NCBI GenBank assembly: GCA_958496175.1
Contig: OY292279.1
Coordinates: forward strand, 12,524,001-12,588,000
Length of the DNA stretch: 64,000 nt
From: Sisyra terminalis
Lineage: Eukaryota; Arthropoda; Insecta; Neuroptera; Sisyridae
Direction of reading: 5' to 3'
A model generated the notes under the pieces. It was not told where the DNA came from, did not search any database, and saw only the letters and a list, made by a program, of their open reading frames with translations. This document shows, in pieces, positions 22,975 to 34,100 of the stretch (the stretch's first letter is position 1; every line of letters starts with the position of its first letter). The position numbers and the translations under genes are program-made.

Positions 22975-24910
22975 TTATTGTAAGCATTTTGCAAAATCGA
23001 CTCCATTCCCAGCTGCTTTATCAACGATCGTAGCTACTTTGTCTACAATGCAAAACTTGGCACGCTCAAACGAAGTGGTCAAAACTTGGACTGCTTTTAT
23101 TCCACCGGAAACTAGTTTGGCATTTGTTTGGATTGCTCGTCCAGCAGTTGCCGTTCCTAATCCTCCGACACAAAGCAGCCCCGAGCCCACACCTACGATA
23201 GATTTAACTTTGCGGGCGCAGCCTACGGCTCCTTTTGGAATTTCATATAAAATTTCGATGCCCTTTTTAGCGGCATCAACCACATCACCCACACTAGCTT
23301 CAACAGTCTTTACTTCGGTCAAGACACAATCAGCAAGATCGTTTATGGCATTTTTTGGAGCAGCGTTTATAGTGTCTGATTTGGATTCGGCGCATTTTTG
23401 GATCCTTCCAATTTCTTCAGTGGCTTCCAAAAAAGTTTCATTCAATTGCTTTCCTAGTTTACCAATAACGTTCTTAATGGGTTTCTCAACACTTCCAATA
23501 AGTTTATTGGCGATGTTTTGCGAAATTCCAGCTGCAGATTTAATTAAACTACTGACCAAATTTTGTGCATGTGATGATCCGCCTTCGTCTTTAACAACTT
23601 CATCAATTTTATCGCCCAAATTATCAGCAACCTTATTAAATTCCTCAATAATTCCATGAATTATTTCTCCAGGTTTTTTTATGATATCGCTAATTTTCTT
23701 GGATATTTTATCTGAATAATTTTATAAGTTACCGGATATTTTAATTATTGGTATATTTAAAAACTTACCACTAACATCTCCAACTTTATTTTTCACTTGG
23801 TCAACAGTGTTTTCAACGGTTTGTTTGGCTTGGTCAACAGCATCTTGAACTTTACCTTGGACTTTGTCGGCAACATTTCCAGCGATTTCTTTGGCTTTAT
23901 TAAGAGCATTTTGACCAGCTTCTTTAGCTTTGCTTGCGGCGTCTTTTGCTGCGTCGGCAACATTTCCAGCGATTTCTTTGGCTTCATTCAGAGCATTTTG
24001 ACCAGCTTCTTTAGCTTTGCTAGCGGCGTCTTTTGCTGCGTCAGCGACGTTTCCAGCGATTTCTTTGGCTTCATTAACAGCATTTTGACCAGCTTCTTTA
24101 GCTTTGCTAGCGGCGTCTTTTGCTGCGTCAGCGACGTTTCCAGCGATTTCTTTGGCTTCATTAACAGCATTTTGACCAGCTTCTTTAGCTTTGCTAGCGG
24201 CGTCTTTTGCTGCGTCAGCGACGTTTCCAGCGATTTCTTTGGCTTCATTAACAGCATTTTGACCAGCTTCTTTAGCTTGGTTAGCGGCGTCTTTTGCTGC
24301 GTCGGCAACATTTTCAGCGATTTCTTTAGCTTCATTAACAGCATTTTGACCAGCTTCTTTAGCTTGGTTAGCGGCGTCTTTCGCTGCGTCGGCAACATTT
24401 TCAGCGATTTCTTTAGCTTCATTAACAGCATTTTGACCAGCTTCTTTAGCTTTGTTAGCGGCGTCTTGTACTTCGTTGGCAACATTTCCAGCGATATCCT
24501 TAGCTTCATTCAGAGCATTTTGACCAGCTTCTTTAGCCTTGTTAGCGGCGTCTTGTACTTCGTTGGCAACATTTCCGGCGATGTCCTTGGCTTCATTAAT
24601 AGCATTTTGACCTGCTTCTTTAGCTTTGTTAGCGGCGTCTTGAACTTCATTGGCAACATTTCCAGCGATATCCTTGGCTTCATTTAAAGCATTTTGACCA
24701 GTTTCTTTAGCTTTGCTAGCGACGTCTTGTACTTCGTTGACAATATTTCCAGCGATATCAGACAATCGGCTCGGGAACGGAGACGAAAAGCTCTATAAAA
24801 ACAAATTAGTGAAATTTTTCAGAGATTTTGTTGTGGTTGTTATTATATAATACCCCAATAATGGCACAGCTGATAACAGCCAAAGTCAGATTGATATTGA
24901 AGATTTTCAT
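22975..24910 (-). CDS. secreted LEA-like repeat protein (three exons)
   Basis: Exons are 24910-24854, 24792-23769 and 23711-22975, giving 605 residues. Introns are 61 bp (GTATTA...TATAG) and 57 bp (GTAAGT...TTCAG), and both junctions keep frame. The ATG is chosen because it begins a typical signal peptide, MKIFNINLTLAVISCAIIG; without exon 1 the frame has only a TTG start. Residues 30 to about 330 are ten 29-residue repeats built on AKEAGQNA, NEAKEIAG and NVADAAKDA. They are rich in Ala, Lys, Glu, Asn and Gln, with no Cys or Pro. At 29 residues per eight turns they suggest long amphipathic helices, as in group 3 LEA proteins. Residues 361-605 form another domain with six cysteines (KCAE, DCVL, GCAR, LCVG, FCIV, KCLQ) and one Gly/Val-rich hydrophobic stretch. 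I infer a secreted, disulfide-bonded helical protein. Protection against drying, a secreted structural material and lipid binding are all possible; I recognise no orthologue. Confidence 0.85.
23712..23768 (-). other. intron 2 of the secreted-repeat gene
   Basis: The donor GTAAGT is consensus and the acceptor is ATTATTCAG. Splicing joins G to AT to make an Asp codon (phase 1). Without splicing the frame ends at 23722 inside the intron, so splicing is needed to reach the cysteine domain. Confidence 0.8.
23860..24762 (-). repeat. 87-bp coding tandem array, about ten units
   Basis: Each unit encodes 29 residues. Units at 24001-24087, 24088-24174 and 24175-24261 are identical at every base. The pair 24262-24348 and 24349-24435 differs at one base. 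Outer units nearer the N-terminus (24436-24762) form a separate subfamily with NEVQDAANK. The pattern shows recent duplication or gene conversion in the middle of the array, with the in-frame period kept. Confidence 0.95.
24793..24853 (-). other. intron 1 of the secreted-repeat gene
   Basis: A 61-bp AT-rich intron, phase 0, with donor GGG/GTATTA and a T-rich tract before TATAG. It separates the signal-peptide exon from the repeat exon, a layout common in insect secreted proteins. Confidence 0.75.
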
Positions 24911-24981
24911 TCTTAACTATAATTTTACTTATTCGAAGAAAGAATGAATTAATGGAAGTGGTTTTTTGGAATTAATTAAGT

Positions 24982-24990
24982 CTTTTTATA
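24982..24990 (-). promoter_or_regulatory. TATA box of the secreted-repeat gene
   Basis: TATAAAAAG on the minus strand lies 72 bases before the ATG, which would place the transcription start near 24955 and give a 5' UTR of about 45 bases. A strong TATA box suits a tissue- or stage-restricted gene. Confidence 0.5.
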
Positions 24991-24999
24991 TTAAATGAA

Positions 25000-25947
25000 T
25001 TTTATATAATTTACGTCTTAAATATTTTTTTATCAAACTTAAAACATCTGTTTTAATATTGATGATATTCAAGGATGCCACAAGTATACCACATTTATTT
25101 GTTAATGGACAAGTTTATAAAAATTTTAAAACAAAGTCAATATTTATTCATCTTTATCTGAATGAGAATGAAAAAAAATATTATATATTGATCTAACAAT
25201 ATCCATTCATTTTTTAATCAAAGAATCGACGTATACATTCTATTAATTATTACCAAATTTTGGACCCGAAGGACCTTCTAAAATCAGGAGCAATTTATGT
25301 TGTACCAATTGGGGTGTCATATTAGGTATATATAATGAAGAATTCCGTTATACAAAATCTCGAATGAACAAATAATTTTATTTTTTCTTTGCCTATTTCT
25401 TTTCTACCAGCAGGTTCAGTTCTTAAACCACTTGGATGATTTTTTCATTCTAGTACTATTCCTAGCATTTTCCGTTAAGATTCAGGGTTTAGGAATTAAG
25501 ATTTAGGATCCTTTTGTCTTCCATTTTATTCATTTCAATAATTGCCGCAAAAACAAAAACTTATGAATTAATAACGTAGCCTAATTTAAATAGATTGAAA
25601 ATATTACCAAAGATAGAAAATCCATTATTGGTCTTAAAAAACGTCTTGCTATGGCAAAATTGCGTACAACAGCAAGAAAAATCCATTGAATAGACAATCG
25701 GAACTTAAGCTTTGGAAGTAGTCCCTAAAGTGCTATGAGTTGAATATATAGCTATATAAAGATTAGAAACTTAGATGTAAGGAAACAAAAAAAGAAATAT
25801 CTGGAAAGCTTAAAATGTGCTGAAGAATATTGGGGAAATTATTATTGATATTGAAGAAGTAAAGCAGGAAGGTTGCAAATGGTACTAAACCTATCATCAG
25901 GTAGAAAAGAGAATTTAAAAATAGTACATTTTTTTGCAGAATTTGTT
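25000..25947. other. AT-rich non-coding stretch
   Basis: No gene or bounded repeat recognised upstream of the secreted-repeat gene. Confidence 0.5.
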
Positions 25948-25955
25948 ATGCTATT

Positions 25956-26215
25956 CAAGGGCGGATTCAGGATTTTTTTCTGGGGGAGGCACAATATCAG
26001 CTTTCATTTGCAAGTGCGGGAAAGGAATGCAACGAAAATTCGCAATTCCAGCCAGAAATTGATTAAAGTGTCATTAATGTTCTTTCTGTCTTTTTTTCAT
26101 ATATTTTAACAACTCTAATAATTTTATTTGCTTCTAAGTATGTACTGTGATGGAATCTCCACATATACAAAAATACCCTAGGGGGACGTGCCCCTCCCCC
26201 TTAAATCCGTCCTTG
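25956..26215. mobile_element. small hAT-type MITE
   Basis: The ends are CAAGGGCGGATTCA and, on the complement, CAAGGACGGATTTA. The flanking 8-mers ATGCTATT (25948-25955) and ATGGTATT (26216-26223) differ at one base and look like a decayed 8-bp target duplication. The length is 260 bp with no transposase. G-rich and C-rich stretches lie just inside the ends. Confidence 0.75.
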
Positions 26216-26818
26216 ATGGTATTGTTGAAAAGTTTTAATAAAGTACACGATCTTTGAACGCATATCTCACCAACTATTGGTTTAAATATTTTTTTACACT
26301 TTTTTATTGTTGCTTAAGATTTATATAACAATATATTTTTGACTAAAGAACACTGATTTTTTTCATCCCCCAATTGCAAAAATGCAATCTTGATTTGTCC
26401 CGATTTTTCGGGACATATTATACGACATATTCCTATTATACGACGACATATTCCTTTCGAATTTCATCAATATAGTTCCCATAGTATTCAAGTAAATTTA
26501 CTGTGACTTCAATAAAAGGGATTGTTGGAATTGTAAGGAATTGTTATTAAGCGACTAGGGAACCTTGGAAAAAATATAATGGTTTGATTTAATGGTTTTA
26601 TTCCAGAATTTAATGGTTTGTTTTAATTTTTTGAGAATTTTTTTATTTAGTTTTTGTTTAAAGTTTTGTTATTTAAATTTTAAAATTTCCACTGATATTT
26701 AATTCCTGATATTCAAAGCCAGGAATATTTCATAAGCTTATTGATTTTTGTATGAAGAGCATAAACAGTCCGGTAAAAAGATAAAATCTGTGTTAAAATA
26801 AGCAGAATAAAGAAAAGG

Positions 26819-27067
26819 CTAATCGGTCAAAGGTTTTCCACACGAGGTCAGTGATGAAAATTTTCGTTCAAACAAAATCTTATCAGAGACCTGTTCGCTG
26901 ATCTTTCCCATTTTCACCATTAATAAACTTAAACTTCGATTAATAAATGAACAAGCGATAAAATAAAATACAGTTGGAAGCTTTGTGAATAAAAGGTCAG
27001 TGTGACCGCAGATGGCAATGTTTGATGGCATGTACCATACCGTAACAGAAACATACAGACCCAACAC
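26819..27067 (-). other. possible 5' exon downstream of Motif 1
   Basis: About 80 bases downstream of the Motif 1 sequence on the minus strand, an ATG at 26920 opens a 33-codon frame ending at 26819 (starting MVKMGKISEQVSDK). It has a plausible start context but no domain that I recognise and no strong splice donor. It may be an upstream ORF, a short first exon, or chance. Confidence 0.2.
26998..27008 (-). promoter_or_regulatory. Motif 1 core promoter element
   Basis: CGGTCACACTG on the minus strand matches the Drosophila housekeeping core promoter Motif 1 consensus YGGTCACACTR at every position. It sits in a less AT-rich block. If functional, transcription would run leftwards from about 27000. 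Confidence 0.45.
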
Positions 27068-27291
27068 ACAAACATCCTCCCATTATTGAAGGTATTGCTA
27101 ACAATATAACGGTTTTGGTTCAAAGTTCGACCATGGTTCACAGTTCGACGTTGCATACAAATGTGGTTTTCATTTAACAAATGGCCCAATACTATCAACA
27201 ACCACCACATTACACATGAACGAGACGCCCGTTCTGACAACACCATACTCGCCGCCCCATAAAAACCCCCCGGCATTGTAATGTAACCATC

Positions 27292-27299
27292 TATCGATA
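27292..27299. promoter_or_regulatory. DRE-type TATCGATA site
   Basis: TATCGATA matches the DRE core (WATCGATW) bound by DREF/BEAF-type factors in flies. It lies about 290 bases from the Motif 1 site. The two motifs co-occur at insect housekeeping promoters and domain boundaries. Confidence 0.4.
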
Positions 27300-27300
27300 G

Positions 27301-29700
27301 CTATTTGAATTATTTTAGCTTCTAATTAACCTTCGTTCCCGGTCAAAATATTTAAAATAATGAAATCTTTCATCAATTAGTTAAATATGTGGTGGTTATG
27401 TTTGACCGAACAAAAACGTCAACCATTGATTGATTAATGAACTATCGAAATTTATTAATCAACTGCAGATATTTAACCAAACAAAATCTAAATTTTCTAG
27501 AACATTTTATAATGAAAACCAATTAAAGTCGTTATTATTATGTTACAAACTATTTCCAGTCACTCATGACATATAATAACTAAAGGGCAACAATAATTTT
27601 CGTTTGTGAAAGGATTCAAAATATAACCAGCGAAAAAGTTCACCCCTGATTTCTTCTTAAAAATACTAACAAAATTTTAAAAATGCAAGTTTCTTATTGT
27701 CAATTTATATCAATTAAGGTTTTCAGTAATTCTAGGACTTATTTCGAGAATTCTTGAATTCTAAATTTTCTGAAATAACGTTTGTTATGATTAAATAATA
27801 CCTATTTTTTGATGTAGATTAGTAGAATCTGAAATAAACGAGTGGTACCTTGCAGTATAGATCAAAATAATACCTCCTTAAAAAGTGTCTAAATTGTCAT
27901 TATTTTACACAAAACTGCGCACCCACAGACACCAAGGATAACTTAAGAAAATTTATTTTGTCGGATTCTTTTGGATATGTATGTCAAGACAAATAACAAT
28001 AAGATTTTTTTAACTACCCACACTTTTATTGTTTTACACTTATCATTTTATTTTATAACAATTACTTTAATGATTGTCGCGATTCTTTCGAACTGTAACT
28101 GGTCATTGTTTTACTGCAACTGATAACTTGTTACTGTAACTGTTCCTTGTTGACGGTCACTCGCCCTTCATAAACCAATTTGGATTTTCTGGAAGCTTCT
28201 AGATAGTTCTTGAACACTCGAAAAATTTCTCTATTTGCATTTCTTTCTACCTCAAATTAGAATCTTTCGGAAAATGTTCCGGAACATCTTTCGTCTCATT
28301 GTTAGAACTTTTAATAGTCCTAAGAAAGTAACAATATTTTATTTACATCGAATGATTTAATGGAAAAATTCTTAAATAAAAAGATCAATTCAATAGACTG
28401 TCGATTTTTTCTTCCAGTAAAATTAATAAGGATGGAAGTGGGAAGTTGTCAGGAGGATGGCAAAAATATTATAAAAAATTGTGGTGAATACATAATAAGA
28501 TAATCTAATTTTGTTATTTAATAAATGGCAAGTAAGGAAATGGAAGTTACTTATGACAATATTAAGTCTTAAAAGTCAAACATAACAGAAAAATTGGATT
28601 ATAAATTATAACATTGATTCATTTATATGTTGGATGTATCTTAACTAAGAAACAACAAAATTGGTACGGTAGGGGATGAAATTTTACAATGAAAGTTTTT
28701 TGTAATTTTTTTCAAGACGCATCCCTAATAACTTACTAATTAAATTAAGTTGGCATTCATAAACGTTCTTAAGAAGGATAAGGTGAAGTAGAAGATTTGA
28801 TGTGGAAACGGGAGGAATATAGATGGGAAGGACATTTGTTGCATCACCGATTGTTGTACTTTTGTTTTCTATATTTTGTTTTATAACTTTTCCATCTTTT
28901 GTTATTCAGCATATCATTTATATGCTCCCCTTTGTCTCAACAACTCTGATTGTTATTATTTTTGTCTCCTTTTTTACCAACTTTCAATACTTTATCATAC
29001 GTCGGTCTTTATTTGGAATAATAATTAAAAATTTTCAGGATAAATAATTAAATTACACTCCATAATTGCCTTTGTAGTCAATCAATTCGCTGATCAATCT
29101 TGATGTTTGACTTTATAATTGCTAATTGTATAATCTACGGGATAATTATTTCATTATCTTTTACCAATTATAATTTATAGCTCCCAAAGAATTATATTTT
29201 TTAGTGTTTATTCGTTTCATCAACCCCTGAATTTAAACCTCATCGCCGAATCCTAAAAATCGTTAGGAAAAATCACATACAAAATGAAAAAAATAATTAC
29301 TAGATGAATCATCAAAAAAATTTTTTTTTCCATACTAAAACTAAAATTATTTTCTTCGACTACATTGAAGAAAAAACAACTCTAGGAACAAGAAGGATAC
29401 ATTGACTAACCATCGGTTGTGGGTGGTTCGGCAAAACCATGGAAAGAATTTTCCACAATGCCATATCTAAAATTTAAATCATGTGTGTACCAACCTAAAT
29501 CTCTGCCGCCTCAACATCAATTCTTCTATTCCATCTTATTTTCCTTAAATCTGCTTGCAAATGTCTTTTTTCTTTAAATAGTAGCTTATTGAGGGTTTGC
29601 CAAGGAAATAAAATCATTAAGAACTTTTCATTTCTAAAATTCATCCTTATTAGTACCATTTTTGGGTAATAGTTTTGGGGTATCTTTGATTTTTCATATT
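27301..29700. other. AT-rich non-coding stretch
   Basis: No recognisable gene or repeat. A 74-aa hydrophobic plus frame at 28823-29047 has an ATG but only composition-driven Phe/Ile/Val content, and I do not call it. Confidence 0.45.
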
Positions 29701-29719
29701 TTGCAAATTACTCCTTTTT

Positions 29720-31130
29720 TATTTTTATTTTTATTTTATTTTTTCTTTTACTTTTGGTGAAATTTCTATAGAGGTGCGTTACACCGTTACACCTGTTCAT
29801 AGAACCAGAAGAATACAAAATTTACACAAAAATAGTAAAGTTAATAAAATTTTATCAAATCAATAATACAAACTTAAAAAAGATATATTACAATATTACT
29901 TAAAACTATTTTTTCTAAAATTACGTCTTAGAGTTGGAAATCCAGTTTCCCAGCTTTTTCTCCAATATCTTTTTGGAACAGATCAGCGATTTCATGTTTT
30001 CAGGTAGCCTATTAAAATATTTAATCGCAACGTAGTAAGCACTTTTGGCTTGAATAGATTTTTTAATTCTTGGCAATACTAGCTGCTTAGATCTAGTGTT
30101 ACTCAGCCTTTCAGCATGAAGTTTTTTACAATCATTATAATCAAAACTAAGAGCTCTAATTATAAAGTAGTCTCGTATTTTCAGTGGCGCAGTCAATTGA
30201 TTGTTGTGACATATTTTGTTAATTAACTTTTTTTTGATGTAAACTAGTTGTCTTATCGAGTTGTCGTAGGCCCCACCCCACGCTATAATTCCATAGTTAA
30301 TCATGCCTTCAAAAAGACCATGGTAAATTGTTTTTAGAACAGGTGCTTGGAGATAGTTATTTAATTTATAAAATAGGAATATAAAATATTTGATTTTTTT
30401 TTTGCAAGTTCCATAGCATGAATATTCCATTTCATGTGGCAGTCAAAATATATACCAAGGTATTTGCAGCTTGTTACTCTTTTAAGTCCTTTATCTCTAA
30501 TAAACAATTGCAATTTAACTGGCATACTATCTACATAGCTTCCAAAAGTAATAAAGGTAAATTTATCTGTGTTTAATGATAATTGATTATTTTTTAGAAG
30601 TATCCAATTTTTTTAACCAATTCGATAAATGAACATTAATCTCTCCCCAGTTTTTACCACTACATAACACAGCCGTGTCATCAGCATAAGAAACTAAGTT
30701 GTTTTTCGGTAGTACATCAAATATATCATCAATATACAAGATAAAAAATAATGGTCCTAGAATAGTTCCTTGCGGAACTCCAACCCTTACATATTTATAA
30801 TCACTCATAAAATTGCCAACTTTAACGCATTGCACTCTATGGGTTAGGTAATTTTGAATTAGCTGATGCGGAAGACCCCTGATACCATTTCTCCAAAGTT
30901 TTTTCAACAGTATCTCATGATTGACAGTATCAAAAGCTTTTGCAAGATCTAGGAAAGCTAACACTGTTGGTATATTTTTATCCATATTGTTGTATATAAA
31001 GTTAGAAGTGTAAGCCAGGGCATCATTTGAACCCCTATTTTTCATAAAGCCATATTGTCTTTCAGATATTAAGTTATTTCAAGTACAAAAATCATACAGT
31101 CTAGTGTGAATTATTTTTTCGAACTCACAT
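29720..31130 (-). pseudogene. CR1-like non-LTR retrotransposon, 5'-truncated
   Basis: Reading on minus from about 31130, the sequence encodes RT blocks in order: an ISERQYGF-like start, LDLAKAFDTVNHEILL, GVPQGTILGPLFFILY, the catalytic YADD (near 30690) and CKYLGIYFD. The C-terminal part follows, with NYGIIAWGGAY and a Lys/Arg-rich tail ending at 29921. The 3' end has an A-rich AAAAT-type tail (plus 29720-29755). Frames shift near 30590 and again at a run of A near 30400, so the product is broken. No endonuclease or ORF1 remains. Block order and the AFDTVNH motif favour the CR1/Jockey group over RTE; the exact clade is uncertain. Confidence 0.85.
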
Positions 31131-34030
31131 TATTTTTTCTTTTTAAATATTTTCGCCATTGTGTCATCACGACAAAGGTTTTATTTTTTTTTTTGTAATT
31201 CTTACAAATGATAGTATGATTATAATTGTAGTGTCTTTTATAAAATCTTTAAAAAAAATATGACTTCTTGCGTTTATTTCATTTGTAATGTGTTATTAAA
31301 AATATCGTAAAAGTATGTTCATGATTGGTAAAGTTGTTCAAAAATTAGACAAAATTACAACAAATTGCTTCTTCAATTATACTAATTAAGATTTTCTTTG
31401 GATAATTCTAGTATAATACAAAAAAAATATATAAAAAATTATCAAGCTTTTATCAGAAAAAAATCCGTTTTGTAAAGAATAAATCGTCAATTAAATTCAA
31501 GTTGAAAATAATGATATAATTATCGATAAATAAGTTTATTGTATCGTGTTGTATAGAAAATTGAGATCGTAATTGAAATAAAAGCTTCGGTCGTACAAGC
31601 ATTACAAACTCATCTGAAACCCGAGCAAGCTTCTGCTTCTCAACCCTCCTATTGACACCACCCCACTTTCAACAGTATTATGTATTATCTCAAAAACGTC
31701 TGGATAATTTCATATATGTGCAGAGAATGAAAAAAAAAAATTGTAAAAAATGGTATCAGATTCAAATAAATTTCCTGTTGGCGTTTTTTTTTTTAAGAAA
31801 ACAGCGGATACATTCTCTCTCGTTATGTGTGTCGTTAATGAGTAAAACGACGTACATCGAAATAAATTGGCGAAGTAGATGAAGTGTTGGGGGAACGGGA
31901 AATATAGACTCGGGGGTTGGTTGCGACGTAAATGGTGAACGTTATTTACGACCCTTTAACGACCATTTCAAGTTATGACCCATACAAGACATATAACGAC
32001 AACAACTTGGCTGCAACTTTATTTATTTTCGTTTCCTTATCGGGCAAATGAAACGAAATACGACAACCATACCACCCTTAGCCATATCTTTTCCAACCCA
32101 ATATCACACCTAGTAACCCAACTCTCCATCTGTTATCAATTCGTGGAAATATTCACTAGTTTAAGACTGGAATTTTTCTTTTTATTTGCTATAATTTCGC
32201 TCGTTTCACTCGAGGATTGTCCTGTTTTCATTTTTTTTTTCAAAAAACACCCCTTTAATCAATAAATTGAATCTTTAGTGATAAGTTTGAAGTATCTACT
32301 TGGTTGTGGTTTATTTGCGTGATAACGGCAGACAATTTGGGTTAATGTGTTTCACATATGGAAAAATGTGAAATGATTTTTTTTCTTTATATATTGTATA
32401 TATGGATGATTCGGTTGGGACGAATGCGAATTAAATTCGAATGGTGAAGATGGTGCCATCCGGTGATGACGTGAAACGACAGTGGGTTTGATACTTCTTT
32501 TCTTTTTGCTAGGTAAGGATATGAGTTCCTGTTTGATAGGATAGGTCAGAGGATGAGGTGTTACACGTGTAAATACATAAATGGCGCGTTATCTATATCC
32601 GGGAATGTTCGTAGTACATGCATTATCTAACCGTCGTGTACAATAATAACCACACTTGAGGGACGTTGAAGAACTAAAGTCAGGTAGATGGCATATGGGG
32701 GTGGATGCCATCCACCCCATAGATCTGTGTTCCAAACTCTGTCCCAACCCTCAGAGGCCCAGTTTAGTTTGCAACGGTGCCAACCAACCAACCAACCTTG
32801 TCGGATAAAATGACTCTCCACGGATATTAAATTTAAATTTCACAAAAAAAAAGAAGAAAATCACACGATCCAGATTTAGGTTATAAAAAATTCTTAACTC
32901 CTGTTTTAACAAAAGTGCGCCTCGAATTAAGCTTTCCACATTTATATCTGAATTTTATTCTTGAAAATTGAAAAGATTTGCTCAAAATTAGCTCAAATAA
33001 TTACTTAAACAATTGAAAAGTTATACTTCATAATATGAACCATTTATTTTGAAAGTGAGTTAAGTCCATTTAAAGAACAATCCCTATAGTGTTATCATTT
33101 TTAACCATAGGAACATAAGATACTAAAGAAAAGGGAATAATTTGCGTTTTTGTTAACAACTAAAATGAAACCAGTAATTTTTGAAAACTTAGCAGCTAAA
33201 TAATTAACATACTTTGTTCTAGTTACAAGAAGAAGAATCACCATATAGACCGTCCTTGAAATTGACTAACTCCACTTTCAAAATAAACGAGTCATATTAA
33301 AAGAATATATCTTTTTAGATCACAATCCAAAATTATAAAATATGTCCTGTAACTACTGTAAAATTGACCAAGTAAATTCGGCACTAATCTATATCATACC
33401 ATTAGTTTGAGGACAAGTCGTCGGTGGTTTAAGGGCCAAAAAATTATGGGAAACCATATGTACAATAGGAGGCATTCGTCTTCCGAATTTAATTTGACAA
33501 TTAACGCTATATATTGATTAGTCTTGGGTGCTTTTACATATAAACAAAAGGGTATCCATCAACCACATTTAACTTACGAGAATTTGATTTTGTCTCAGAA
33601 CTTCTCCCTTTCTTCTGCTTCTTAAGGGGTGAAGCTTGAAAAAAATATATACATAAACTTATTTTGGTTAACGTCTGTAAAGACAAATTATTTCAATAAA
33701 AAAAGAGATCATTACTAAGTTCGAGAAACAATTTTTATGTAACACATTAATTTTTTGAAACATTTTTCATACATGGTATCAAGGTGGTACGAAAATTAAA
33801 CAACTGACTACTTTTTGACCAATTGAATTAACATTTTCTGTAGTTTTAGTGCTAAGAACTGGAAAAAAAAACAAACAACAAATTAGTTGTGTTATTTGGA
33901 ACTAGTTTCTTTTGGGTGTAAAGCAGCACCGTAAAATTTATATTCTCTATTTTTATTTCCTTTTGGAATGCTAATACCAAGATATAAATGAATGATTGGA
34001 AATCGATTTTTTGATTCCTAGACTTTATAT
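31131..34030. other. non-coding stretch with a less AT-rich block
   Basis: No gene supported. About 31.58-32.85 kb is less AT-rich, contains few repeats and includes CpG sites. An imperfect palindrome around 32696-32721 (ATGGGGGTGGATG followed by CATCCACCCCAT) is the only notable local structure. Confidence 0.4.
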
Positions 34031-34100
34031 CAGGGGTCCCCAACCTCGTTGTTCCCAAGAGCATATTCTAAAATGCCGGTCGGACGGCGGACACAATCTA
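34031..34100 (+). mobile_element. isolated hAT-like terminus
   Basis: CAGGGGTCCCCAACCTCG begins at 34031 and resembles a hAT 5' terminal sequence. I found no matching inverted end downstream, so this would be a truncated or deleted copy. Confidence 0.35.

Noticed and set aside
22937..23659. 240-codon plus frame opposite exon 3
   Set aside because: It is antisense to the cysteine domain; its Ser/Thr/Pro content mirrors codon use of the real exon, and it has no supporting motif.
23988..24509. 173-codon minus frame of Lys/Leu repeats
   Set aside because: It is the shifted frame of the same tandem array, lacks a signal peptide and contradicts the spliced frame.
23797..24687. 296-codon plus-strand frame opposite the repeat gene
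   Set aside because: It is the antisense shadow of the 87-bp in-frame repeat; any open antisense frame repeats too. The minus strand has the signal peptide, splice sites and poly(A) signal.
26929..27276. 115-codon minus frame over the Motif 1 region
   Set aside because: It starts upstream of the predicted start site, has no domain, and overlaps another frame; promoter sequence is a better reading.
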